A DNA stretch of 64,000 nt from Mesostigma viride (Eukaryota > Streptophyta > Mesostigmatophyceae > Mesostigmatales > Mesostigmataceae): NCBI GenBank assembly GCA_009746045.1, contig RPFO01000448.1:3863919-3927918 (forward strand), in the 5' to 3' direction. A program made the position numbers and the translations under genes. Shown piece after piece: positions 46,478 to 58,100 of the stretch (the stretch's first letter is position 1; the number at the start of each line of letters is the position of its first letter). The notes beneath the pieces are model-generated. The model made no database searches, was not told where the DNA came from, and saw nothing but the letters and a program-made list of their open reading frames with translations.

Positions 46478-48334
46478 ACATCCCACAACTAGGCTCGACT
46501 ATCCCACAACCAAGAACGTGTTTCCCACAACCAGGAACGTGTATCCCACAACCAGGAACGACTATCCCACAACCAAGAACGTGTTTCCCACAACCAGGAA
46601 CGTGTTTCCCACAACCAGGAACGTGTATCCCACAACCAGGAACGTGTTTCCCACAACCAGGAGCGTGTTTCCCACAACCAGGAACAAGTATCCCACAACC
46701 AGGAACGTGTATCCCACAACCAGGAACAAGTATCCTACAACCAGGAACAAGTATCCCACAACCAGGAACGTGTATCCCACAACCATGAACAAGTATCCCA
46801 CAACCAGGAACAAGTATCCCACAACCAGGAACGTGTTTCCCACCACCAGGAACATGTTTCCCACAACCAGGAACGTGTATCCCACAACCAGGAACAAGTA
46901 TCCTACAACCTGGAACGTGTTTCCCACAACCAGGAACAAGTATCCCACAACCAGGAACGTGTTTCCCACAACCAGGAACGTGTTTCCCACAACCACGAAC
47001 ATGTTTCCCACAACCAGGAACATGTTTCCCACAACCAGGAACGTGTTTCCCACAACCAGGAACGTGTTTCCCACAACCAGGAACAAGTATCCCACAACCA
47101 GGAACAAGTATCCCACAACCAGGAACGTGCATCCCACAACCAGGAACAAGTATCCCACAACCAGGAACGTGTATCCCACAACCATGAACAAGTATCCCAC
47201 AACCAGGAACGTGTATCCCACAACCAGGAACAAGCATCCCACCACCAGGAACGTGTTTCCCACAACCAGGAACAAGTATCCCACAACCAGGAACGTGCAT
47301 CCCACAACCAGGAACAAGTATCCCACAACCACGAACAAGTATCCCACAACCAGGAACAAGTATCCCACAACCAGGAACAAGTATCCCACAACCAGGAACG
47401 TGTTTCCCACCACCAGGAACATGTTTCCCACAACCAGGAACGTGTATCCCACAACCAGGAACGTGCATCCCACAACCAGGAACAAGTATCCCACAACCAG
47501 GAACGTGTTTCCCACCACCAGGAACAAGTATCCCACAACCAGGAACGACTATCCCACAACCAGGAACGTGTTTCCCACCACCAGGAACGTGTTTCCCACA
47601 ACCAGGAACAAGTATCGCACAACAAGGAACACATCCCACAACCAGGAACAAGTATCCCACAACCAGGAACGTGTATCCCACAACCAGGAACGTGCATCCC
47701 TCAACCAAGAACGTGTTTCCCACAACCAGGAGCAAGTATCGCACAACAAGGAACACGTCCCACAACCAGGAACAAGTATCCCACAACCAGGAACGTGTAT
47801 CCCACAACAAGGAACACATCCCACAACCAGGAACAAGTATCCCACAACCAGGAACGTGTTTCCCACAACCAGGAACGACTATCCCACAACCAGGAACAAG
47901 TATCCCACAACCAGGAACGACTATCCCACAACCAGGAACGTGTTTCCCACCACTAGGAACAAGTATCCCACAACCAGGAACGACTATCCCACAACCAGGA
48001 ACGTGTATCCCACAACCAGGAACGTGTATCCCACAACCAGGAACGTGTTTCCCACAACCAGGAACGTGTATCCTACAACCAGGAACGTGTTTCCCACAAC
48101 CAGGAACGTGTTTCCCACAACCAGGAACGACTATCCCACAACCACGAACGTGTATCCCACAACCAGGAACAAGTATCGCACAACAAGGAACACATCCCAC
48201 AACCAGGAACAAGTATCCCACAACCAGGAACGACTATCCCACAACCAGGAACGTGCATCCCACAACCAGGAACAAGTATCCCACAACAAGGAACACATCC
48301 CACAACCAGGAACGTGTATCCCACAACCAGTCGC
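46478..48334 (-). repeat. Right 21 bp minisatellite array (about 88 units)
   Basis: Reverse complement of the left array unit with the same variable hexamers, but about 840 bp shorter. Long ORFs here are artefacts. Confidence 0.97.
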
Positions 48335-49066
48335 GCAGTCGGTCTGAATGACTGGCATTATAACGAGCGTCATATTCGTCTCCGGCTTGGCAGTGCCGTC
48401 AGCCTGCATACAAAAAGAACATTGGAGCCAGCACTTTCCCGCGGGTTGTAGCCGATATTCCTCCATGCAGCGATATTCACCAATGCGCTATCAATAAACA
48501 AGTCGACACCATCCGGTATGTAAAAAAAGCACGCTGCTGGCCACGACGGTCACGGCGATGATGAACGACAATAACAAGAACGCCTAATAGCAGGCGTCAT
48601 ACAAACTAGAACAGACTGGAACAACTACTTACCCGGTCGTCTGTGATCTTGACGCAGAGCCTGGTTTACAAGGAAGCGAGGGAAACCGGCCACTATGACC
48701 ACCCCTACTTAACCCACATAATGAAGGTTAGGAATCCTCCCCATCATGCTAACCGTAGACTCGGTGAAACGCCCCATGCTACAAATACGATAGCCCAGCA
48801 ACGACTACTTGCGGCCATCACCTTGTCCAGTTCTGGCTGGCTGTGCGGCGGTAATTTTACCAAGTTTAAAAATGTTACGCCGCACCAGTCTGTGCTTTTT
48901 TACGTAGTACCAGTGTAGTGCAGAAATCTGCCAAAAGAGCAAACGCCCAAAGGCAAATTCCAAGACGCCCAAAGCCAAATTCCAAGACGCCCAAAGCCCA
49001 AAGGCGGGCGAGTCTGGCGCGGCGCGCCTGTCCTGGAGGCCATTGGGCGCCGGAATAAGAAATCCC
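48335..49066 (-). repeat. Foldback element, right terminal unique arm
   Basis: Inverted copy of 40360-41095 with a few substitutions and small indels, ending GGAATAAGAAATCCC. Confidence 0.9.
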
Positions 49067-49076
49067 GTTGTTACAG

Positions 49077-49471
49077 TAGTTGTTGCTGCCTTGCTGGCGC
49101 CGGCAACAGGTTGCGGCGCCTGGGGGCCGGGGGGGAGGGAGGCACCGGGCTGTACACTCTACGCTCGCACTAGGGGGGGGGGGTGCACCGGCGGGGGGGG
49201 AGGGGGGCAGTGTACACTCCGGGTCGCGAACAGCCAGTTCCTTCGCATATCACTTCAATTGGCAATGGCACGGTGCATCATTTGTCAGTTTAATATTAAT
49301 GTTGTGTTATGTATTTACGTAAATATTACCGCAGTTTCCTTCAAAAGTGTGCAAGACCCTCATGAAAGGCACTACCTTGACGGGTGATTCTCTGGCAGAC
49401 AAGGCAGGGCCTTAGTAAAATGGCGAGCCCTTAGGCTCCTCAATTGCTAACGTGGCTACTTTTTGGCATAG
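49077..49471. other. G-rich intergenic sequence
   Basis: Long G runs (about 49170-49210) and no coding signal. It lies between the foldback element and the AT-hook/transposase-like gene and may include that gene's promoter or an upstream intron ending at CATAG (49471). Confidence 0.5.
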
Positions 49472-49483
49472 GGCCGGCGCAAT

Positions 49484-50602
49484 ATGGTGCACGAGGGCGG
49501 TGACCAGGCCCTGGGTGGCACGCCTGCGCAGGCCGGCCTCGTCTTCCCGCCGAACATGCTAAATCTGGGCTTGGTTCCCTTTAGGAGATTCAAATCCCTT
49601 GTTGTTGGGAATATGAGGGATGCGTTGGGGACGACTCCAAAAGCTACAGTAGAATTATATCATAGTTTCGTGATAGCGGTGACACCAAAGGACGAATTGC
49701 GTCGCATCGCCTGGAATGACTACCAACGAATGTTCAAGGGGGAGACAGCTAGCACTGCCAATTGGAAGCAGCTCATCCGGGCTAACGACACTTCTAACGA
49801 TGATGACCTCGGTAAATTGGCCATCCCCGACCTTCTTGCCCGGCTCGGTGGCCGTCAGAAAGCGCTGGAACTTGTCAGGGACTGGAATGCGTGGCAGCGG
49901 CGTGTGGGCAGGGAGCCCTCGCTCTACCATGAATTCAAAATCTATCTGCTGCAGACCGGGGGCCAAGAGGACGAAGGACATGAGGAAGACGAAGGGCGGG
50001 AGGGAGGAGAGGGAGAGAAGCAGCAGCGGCAGGGGACGGTCCGGGAAGTAGAGGCGGAACGGCATGGAAGTGACAAGGAGCGTACGGAGGCCACGAGGGC
50101 AGTGGGGTTGAAAGGGGCAGCGCAGGGGGGAAAGAAGGGGGGGGAGAGAAGGAAGGGAGCCATGCAACGGTAGGACAGGAAAAAAGGAACAAGGAGGGGA
50201 AAAAGGAGGGTATGAAGATGGGGCAGAAAGAGGGGGTAAAGGAGGGGGAGGACGGGGGGAAGGGAGGAGGGAGCCGGGGGGGGGAAGCTGGGACCGGAGA
50301 TGCTGGACATCCTCCAGTCCGTTCTAGTCAGCATGATGTGCCAGAGGCCATGACGCAGAGGAACCATGGCCAGGGTGACCGCCAGGGTGATAGGCCGCAG
50401 GGTGGTACCAATGCGTCGGCAGGAACGGGCCTGGGCAAGCGCAAGGGGGTGGACGGCGGCAACCAGGTCCCGAGAAAGAAGGGGAGGCCTCCCAAGGTCA
50501 AGAACCCGAATGCGGGGAGACCTCGGAAGGTGCCACCTGTCACGGTGCCAGCTGCTACCACTGTGGCGGCGATCGTGGGTATCGGCGGATTGCACCCTGC
50601 AG
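49484..50602 (+). CDS. Domesticated transposase gene, upstream exon with AT-hooks
   Basis: Open from 49484 to 50173 in one frame and up to 50602 in the frame one base earlier. The switch lies in CAGGGGGGAAAGAAGGGGGGGG (about 50123-50144), where one missing G would unify them. It ends CCTGCAG|GTATGA in phase 1. AT-hooks would bind the minor groove of AT-rich DNA. Confidence 0.65.
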
Positions 50603-53600
50603 GTATGACACGAAACAATTGGAAAACGGTAGTAATAGGATTGAAACGGAGGGCCTTTTGTCCAGTAATATGTATAATTCAGTGCTTCGGCTAAGGGTTT
50701 TTGGCAAACGTCGAAATGTTGACTATTGCCCCGGCGTTGCGTCAATAATTATACTTTTCCTCCATGCAGCATTTCGTCCTTGTATGGATGGGGGCACCCA
50801 CTCAAAGCATATTTCCTGTTACCTGCAACCACGCCACTTCTTTTCTGGTAACTTGTTGGCGCATTGGCTGGGGCTGTAAGCATCCAAACCAGGTAGTTCT
50901 GTACAAGCAGGGTCTATTGCATGTACTATATAGTCACATCATGGACGCCGTACCCTTACCCAGAGTTAGGGTTGGCACTGGCCCCCTCAATCGTGCTCGT
51001 CAACAAGTTGACTTTTGGGCCAGTTAGTGCATATATTGTTGTCTTTTTTCCACAAATATGGCGTCAGGGCGTTGACTTTTTACCCTAAGATGGCTTTCTA
51101 AAACAATAATATTTAGTGTTTGCGTCCATGTTTGACTAAAATATCCCGGTAGCAGAAGCACTGATGTGTATATATGCCTTTCCAACATGTTGCATCGCGG
51201 TGCAACAGGATTTTTTCCCAATTACGATTTTTTGTCATGTGCGACGTTCTTCCTCTCTTTCCCAACTGTTTAGGGTTTTGGGTTTAGGGTCCAGGTCATC
51301 CTTTCCCTATTTGAGTAGTATGCCTCATTTCAATGCAACATCTTCTTTAAAACGCCCTCCCTAGTGCCACGCCTTTCTGGCTTACCTGTCCCCTCGCCTG
51401 CTGCTCCCTCGCAAACACGTCTCTTCTCGCGTACCTCTTCCCTTGTGTGCTGTCGCAGCGCCAGCTCCCGCGGCGCTGCCTTCCGTTACACCGGGCGGCC
51501 CACCCCACGCTGGCCCGCTGCCCTCCGTCACCGTTCCCCCTGTCTTGTTGCCTCCTGGCCCACATGCCCTCTGGCCCACGTCACCAGCTCACCTGCCCCT
51601 GGGCCCCGTCACTCCGCGCCCTATCACCCCATCCCCCATGGCATTGGCCCCGGCCGCGTCGAGGTATATCTCCCCCGCTTTCATGACCCCGGGTCCCATC
51701 GCGGCGTCGGGTCCCATCACCCCCACCGTATTAGCCCCTGCACCGCTCCGCCCGTCCCCCATAGGCCCGTGCCCTACCGCCCTGGGTTCGATAGGCCTGG
51801 CACCAGTTGCCCTGGCTTCGGTACCCCTTTCTCTACTATCCACTGCTCTCATACCCCCTGCTTCCGTCGCCCCGGCTCCAATACGGCTCCAATCCATAGC
51901 CCCAGGTCCTGCGGCGCCTGCTCCCACCCCCCCGTCGTCTGCCCCTCCCCTCTCCCTGGCGCACACCACCCCATGCGCGCCCCAGACGGGACCTGCGTCC
52001 TCGGGCCATGCGCCCCCCGCCGCTGTTGCGGCAGCCGTTGTTGCTGCCGCCCCTGTTGCTGCCGCCGTTGTTGATGCCGCCCCTGATGCGACAGCCGCTG
52101 TTGCTTCCGCCCCTGTTGCAGCACACAGGACTGCCCCCATCGTTGTTGCGGGCCCCAGCGCTCCCGTGGTTGCGGGTGGCAGCATCCCTGTTGTTGCGGC
52201 AGGCAGCATCGGCCCCGCTACAGACCACAGCAGTCCCTCCATTGTTGTTGCGGCGGAACGCGTACCTTCACCCAGCCTGGCGGCGGTTGCCCCTGTCGTT
52301 GTTGCGGCGGACAGCACTGCCACCGTTACAGGACGCAGCAGCGCCCCCATCAGAGCGGGCACTACTGCCCCTGTCATTCTGGCGGCAGGACGCAGCAGCG
52401 CCCCCATCATTGCCGCCGCAGCAGCTAGCACTGCCCCTGTGACAGGACGCGACGGTGAACCTCTGCTGGCGGCGGGCGCAGGGACCCTTGTCGCCATTGC
52501 GGTGAGTAGCACTAACACAATCGTTGCAGCAGAGCGCAGCGGGGACCCCGTGACTACTCCCGTCATCGTGGCGGCAGGCAGCAGTGCGCCCACAGTTGCG
52601 GGACAAGGCGATGCCTTGGTGGCGGCAGGCAGCAGTGCGCCCACAGTTGCGGGACAAGGCGATGCCTTGGTGGCGGCAGGCAGCAGTGCGCCCACAGTTG
52701 CAGGACAAGGCGATGCCTTGGTGGCGGCAGGCAGCAGTGCGCCCACAGTTGCGGGACAAGGCGATGCCTTGGTGGCGGCAGGCAGCAGCAGCAATGACCC
52801 TGCTAATGCTGAGGGTGCGTCCAGCAGAAGTGCCCCTGCCCCTGCCCCCATTACAGACCACAGCAGTGCCTTGGTGGTGGCGGTTGGGAGCCATACCGCC
52901 GTCGCAATGCCCAGTGACACTGTCATCGCCTTGCCCAGCTATCCTGCCGTCGCACTGCCCAGCAACGCTCTTGTCACAGCACGCGGCGGCACCTCGGGCG
53001 CACGCAGCAGCGGGGGCAGGTCCCGCACACGCTACGTGGACGGGAGCGACCACGGCGCGCGCATGCACGCGGCGCTGGCCGCCGTCGAGCATCAAGGGTT
53101 CTCGCTCAACCAGGCGGCGCGCGACTTCTGCGTGAGCCGCAACTCGCTGCGCCGCCGGCTGACGGGCCAGGTGGACGTGGGCGCCGCGCCAGGGACGCGC
53201 CAGGTGCTGCCGCTGGACGCCGAGCGGGAGCTGGCGGGCCACATCGTGCGGATGGAAGCGCAAGGGCGGCGGGTCACGTGGGGGCAGGTGTGCCAGGTGG
53301 CGGTCGAGATGGCGCAGAGCCTTGGCATCCGCAACTTTGCCGCGTCCAAGTCGTGGCTGGAGGCGTTCAAGCGGAGGAACCCCGAGGTGGTCAAGGGGAC
53401 GGACGCCCATGCCAGCACAGGGTACGGTGTGGTTGCGGGGGGGGGAAACCCCATGGGGGATGGTGCTGGTGATGGGCCAACGAGTAACAGCGGGCCGGGC
53501 CAACGAACCATGCCTGCTGCTGCTGCTGTCACGTCGGGGGGTGTTGCTTGGAGCTATGCAGGGGTTGCCGGATGCCAGCGGTACCATGCGGCGGCAGAGC

Positions 53601-55123
53601 TCGCGCCGGCGATGAGGGCCGTCGCGGAGCGGAACGGGAGGCCCGTGCAGGCATCCCAGGTGTATTATATGTCCCAAACAGGCATCGACGCGCCCCCGAG
53701 GCCGTCGAAAGGAAGTGCGGGGAGGGCCACAGCGAACGCCAGCACAGGGTCTCAAAATCCAGCAGACGCCCTCTCTCGGAATAACCCACCCTCGTCCGGA
53801 CAAGGGACCTCTAACCTCGAGGGCGCCGCCCGGCCGGGCTTGCCGTCCGAGGCCGGCTCCCAGCGGGGTTCGTCGCAAAGTGTTGAGGGCGCCCTGCGGT
53901 TGTTTTCGCGGGAACGCCCCGCGGGCCGCATGACGGTCATCTCGTGCGTGAGCGCGAAAGGGGACTGCATGGACCCCCTGTTTGTGCTGGCGGGGGAGCA
54001 GCGCGACGCCCGCTGGGTGAACGAGGACGGGAGCCTGGCAGGGTCCATGGCGCAGCCGGGCGTGATGCCCCCCGGCGTGCGTGTGGCCTACACCGTCGAC
54101 GGGTGCGTGACCGAGGCTGTGAGCGAGCGCATGATTGTCCCGTTCTTCTGCGATCAGAAGACGAGGCGGGCCGCCGGCGGTGGCAGGGGTGATGGCGGCG
54201 GGCGCGCTGCCGAGAATGGGACAGCTGTCGAGAATGGGTCGGCTTCCGATTCTCCTGCCGACTGGGTGGTTCTCATCGTGGACTGCCACGTCGGGCGCAC
54301 GATGGCGACCCCAGGGACCCTGCGGTCGCTCTCCGACGCGCGCGTGGTCTGCGTGTGCATGCCTCCGCACGCCTCGTGCGCACTCGACCCGCTTGACGCG
54401 GCCGTGCTGCGGCCGTTCAAGTCAGCCTACCGCTCGCGCCTCGACACCTGGCAGCGCAGCTACGGGTCGTCGGGGGATGCGCTCACGCTGCCCGAGCAAG
54501 TGGTGCTGGTGTACGAGGCGCTCGAGATGAGCCACGGGCAAGATGCGGTTCGCGCTGGGTTCAAGGATGCTGGCATCTGGCCCCTGGCCGCGGACGGTCA
54601 GCCCCTGCGGGTGGACGGGCCTCCCGGCCTGGGGGTTGGGGGCCAGCCCGTGGGGGGGGAGGGCCAGCCTCCGGAGGGGAATGACCATGCCTTGGGGATA
54701 ATGGGCCAGGCCTACGGGGATGATGGGCAGCTGGTGGAGGAGGGTTTGGAGAGGAGCAAGAGGTCCGGGGCGGCGGCCAGGAGAAGAGCCGCCGAGGGCC
54801 GTGTGAGGGGGAAGGACGCGGTGAGGCTGGCGGAGCAGCAGAGGTTTTTCGAGGTGGATGTGCGCAGGAGCGTGCTGGTGTTCGAGGACGACTTGGTGGC
54901 TTGGGCGTGCGCAAATCCGTACGTGGATTACCCCTGCGCGACCAGTGACATGACGGGGGGAGGGTTGGTCGGCAGTAGCAAGTACTGGCGGGAGAAGAGC
55001 CGTGCGGCGGTGAGGTTGTTGACGGCGGGCCCTCTGCCTGCGAGTAGGTACTTGCTCCCGTTGTTGCGCCAGGAGGCCGGTGGGCCACCAACCATCCCGC
55101 CGTCCATCGCTCCAAGGACATGA
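49484..55123 (+). CDS. AT-hook / HTH / pogo-like DDE protein, candidate domesticated transposase
   Basis: Two exons: 49484-50602 and 51459-55123, joined in phase (G + CG). The start ATG at 49484 is tentative; an acceptor at 49471 could make this an internal exon. Order: an unrecognised ~150-residue N-terminal region; a charged G/K/E-rich linker with a frame slip at G runs near 50125-50144; AT-hook motifs (KKGRPPK and GRPRK, about 50479-50530); an Ala/Pro/Ser-rich stretch with four 17-residue repeats; a psq-type HTH (about 53040-53165); a CENP-B-type HTH (about 53212-53395); and a pogo/Tigger DDE_1-like core (about 53600-54590). In the core the expected NMDETG is YYMSQTG, DGHxSH is VDCHVGRT, while LQPLD is retained as LDPLD. 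The long intact exon and lost catalytic residues suggest a host DNA-binding role. No TIRs flank it. Confidence 0.75.
50603..51458 (+). other. Intron of the domesticated transposase gene
   Basis: GTATGA donor and TGTCGCAG acceptor. It contains a telomere-like TTTAGGGTTTTGGGTTTAGG at about 51269-51289 and no coding sequence. Confidence 0.65.
51459..55123 (+). CDS. Domesticated transposase gene, main exon (about 1,221 codons)
   Basis: Uninterrupted from the acceptor to TGA at 55121-55123. The first ~520 codons are Ala/Pro/Val/Ser-rich. Then come HTH_psq-like sequence (ALAAVEHQGFSLNQAARDF, SRNSLRRRLTG), a CENP-B-like domain (KSWLEAFKRRNPEV), and the DDE-like core: AVAERNGRPVQASQVYYMSQ, MTVISCVSAKGD, VLIVDCHVG, MPPHASCALDPLDAAVLRPF. 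An insert of about 75 Ser/Gly-rich residues separates the first two core blocks. The C-terminus is charged. Open length and GC-rich codon use resemble the coiled-coil gene, not the nearby retroelements. Confidence 0.8.
52570..52785 (+). repeat. 51 bp coding repeat, 4 copies
   Basis: Each unit encodes AAGSSAPTVAGQGDALV. Copies are nearly identical, so expansion is recent, and the frame is preserved. Confidence 0.95.
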
Positions 55124-56573
55124 GGGGGCAAGGACCATGTTGGGGCGATCGTGTAAGCGCTTCTTGGAGAGGGTTCTTGTGAGACTGTTTGCGCGACTTC
55201 CTGTAAGCCAGAGCGTAAGAGTTGCCCGTGTAATGTACTGGCTAAGATGGCTAAGCATGGCCGAGCTCGCCAAGCCTATGTTAAATGAGAAGGCTTGCTG
55301 CATGCGTTCTATGATATGCCTCACCCATGTTACTTGTGTCTGTTTAGCATCAGAGTGATTTGCAGCCAGCAGGGACCAAGGTGCCAAGCATTAGGGCACG
55401 GCTCTATATCTCATGCTCAACACTGTGGCTTGCGTCACTGCACATGCTATGCATGGCTTGACACTGTGTGGCTGGGGACATAAACATGCACTCATTCGTA
55501 GTGTTCTGCGGCTTCTCCGCAGAGCCACCTCTGTAATTATCTATTACAGAGGTGGTCCGTAGTGATCAAAATCACGTTGCGACAAACTACTTTGCGAATC
55601 GACCTCGCAAACTAGGCTGCTATTGATGGGCTTCATTTTCGGTCGCTAAGTTCAAAAGTTACTGCGCCACGTCGCACAGCCCCTCTAGCCAGCGAACGCA
55701 TCACGCCACAATTTTGCCGAAGACAAATATCATTATTTCATGAATTAAGGGGACTCGCACGTCCAAAAGCCTGAAAAACTGACTTTAATGAATATCAGTT
55801 CCAATGCACTTGTGAACCATCTAGTGATGATTGAGAACCATAAATATGATGTTTGGACATTCATGCCACCACTTGTTGGGGGTACTACCCCCAACCACGC
55901 ACCGGTGGCGAGCTAAAAATAGAAAAAGACGCTATTTATGAGATAGTTTGCCCAAGACAAACCACTTATCTAAATGACCTGCCCATACATTCCTGCAAAG
56001 TTCCCCCACTTCTAAAAAATCTGGGCTATTCACATGGTCAAAATAATCACATTTGTTTGAGTAATAAATTTCCCCACAAAATGGGTACTTTTTGAAGCAA
56101 AAAAAAAAAAAATCAAATCATCAACACATCGAATGGGGTCATCCATACGTGCGAAATTCCACTGAGTGGGGGGAAACACAACCCCAAAGTTTGAGCTCAT
56201 TCTGACAAGCGTAGCTCAAGTTATTGATTTTTCTGTGATGCCACCTGGGTAGACGCTAAAAGAGAATTGAGCTAGTGCTGAGCCAAAATGACATCTGTTT
56301 TGCTACCCTAGACACCCAAAAACATGCCCACTTTGATCACGGAGTGTGAGGAGGATGTCCGGAGCCTCAAACGCCCCACCCCTCCATCGGCACAGCCAGC
56401 CTTGTGAGTCTACCCTTAACAACAAGGCTGGTAGGACGACACGCCTGAGCAGCATATGTAATGCCTATCTCAGGCTAATAATGTGTGATTTTGTGCCAAC
56501 AACCAAGTTGTTTCACCCAACAACACATTAAAAACCCTCTTCCAAAATGCCCAACAAGCCGGACACGTGGAGG
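55124..56573. other. Intergenic, no supported gene
   Basis: AT-richer than the preceding exon. It contains a cluster of hairpins at 55506-55600 and an A-run at about 56098-56112. Short open frames are not supported. Confidence 0.5.
55506..55555. other. Two adjacent perfect hairpins
   Basis: CTGCGG-CTTCT-CCGCAG at 55506-55522 and CCACCTCTGTAAT-TATCT-ATTACAGAGGTGG at 55525-55555 (13 bp stem). A weaker stem (TTTGCG...CGCAAA) follows at about 55590. They could be RNA 3'-end or transposon-end structures; function unknown. Confidence 0.7.
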
Positions 56574-56584
56574 ACCACACACGC

Positions 56585-56950
<366 letters not shown>

Positions 56951-56959
56951 CACACACGC

Positions 56960-58100
56960 AGTATATATAAAGAGAAAATAAGCTGACTTTTTATCCAGCC
57001 AACCTGTGGCTAGCTGCTCTGGTTAGCATGACAAAGGCTATCATTTACTCAGTGGGAAAGGTGAAGAGACCATTGGAACAACCTACCTGACGCATGTGCC
57101 ACCAAAGCATTACATGTCCCGCAAAATGCACACTGCCTCCTTTCTAACAAGCACGAGCCACTTTCTTTAGGAGACAGGTGCCAGCTCGTCAGTGTCTGGG
57201 GAAAATGATGCCGCTGCTTAGGAAGACCGCGTGAATTTCCTCGAACACAACTGTCTATAAAGCAAAAGAAATTTCAGAGAAGCATGGAAATAAAAGCATT
57301 ACACCTTCCGGACAGGTTGCGGGCCACGCGCTGCAGAAAGCCAGCCATTAATTAATTAATTAATAGACACGTGACTGCGTCACGTGAGCATAAGTCCTCA
57401 GTGGGAGGGGAACATGGGATGGAATGGATGGTATAAGCTATCTAGGTCCTAGTTACAGGGGTGTGGGCACCGCGGCCCGAATCGCTATGAATGCCATACT
57501 TGGTCACACGCGGAGCCCCCACAGGCTTGGGGGTGGTCTCCTTCATCACTACTTGCCATCTATCCTTGCGCACCATCTGCCTCCATATTACAGACAAACC
57601 AGGAGGCTGCCCGGGGGTGAGAGTTAGTCTAAGTCTCCCGCCTGTAGCCTAAGTGGACACGTGCCAGCACCGCCGGCGCCCAATTGGGTACTGGGACGGT
57701 GCTGGACTAGAGCAGTCGTGGCATGGACACGTGGCTGTACTCAGTATGTGATGAGCCGGTACCTCAGTACCGGGACTGTAGTTGTCATGTTAGGACTGAC
57801 TAGATCAGGTTGTAACTGATAGGTTAGTCCGTCCAGGATCAGTAAGTTAGTTTAACTTACGCAAAGTCTGGCCAGCCATCGTTGACGGCTGGCCAGCAGT
57901 ATATGTGCCATTATCCTAATGCCAAGGTGTCTCGTCGTTCACGCACACACACGCCATTTGGCAGTGCCCGAGCATTCCAGCTTTGTGTTGCATAACTTGC
58001 ATTAAAAACTCCAAAAACATACACGACAAAACGACGAGCGTGCGAAACGTACAGTTCGCAAACACCCATTTCCATTTTTTTTACCCATCTTTTTGAACTA
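56960..58100. other. Intergenic / possible 5' LTR and leader of the copia-like element
   Basis: No gene supported. A TTAATTAA repeat lies at 57349-57363. A 5' LTR for the following element should end before 58101, but its partner LTR is outside the window, so its limits cannot be set and I find no clear primer-binding site. Confidence 0.4.

Larger units (their letters stand above)
40360..49066. mobile_element. Giant foldback (Mutator-like) TIR element, 8,707 bp
   Basis: The left end GGGATTTCTTATTCCGGCGC is inverted exactly at the right end, and GTTGTTACAG is duplicated outside both ends (40350-40359 and 49067-49076). Inverted arms extend to about 44285 on the left and from about 46065 on the right. 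From outside in, each arm holds a ~740 bp unique part, a 21 bp minisatellite array and an AACGTTAG array. A 10 bp target duplication and very long TIRs fit Mutator-like foldback elements. No transposase is present, so mobilisation would need an autonomous relative. The arms differ in length mainly because the 21 bp arrays differ in copy number. Confidence 0.85.

Noticed and set aside
46416-48221. CRISPR-like array
   Set aside because: Units are contiguous 21-mers with point variants, no unique spacers, and the host is eukaryotic.
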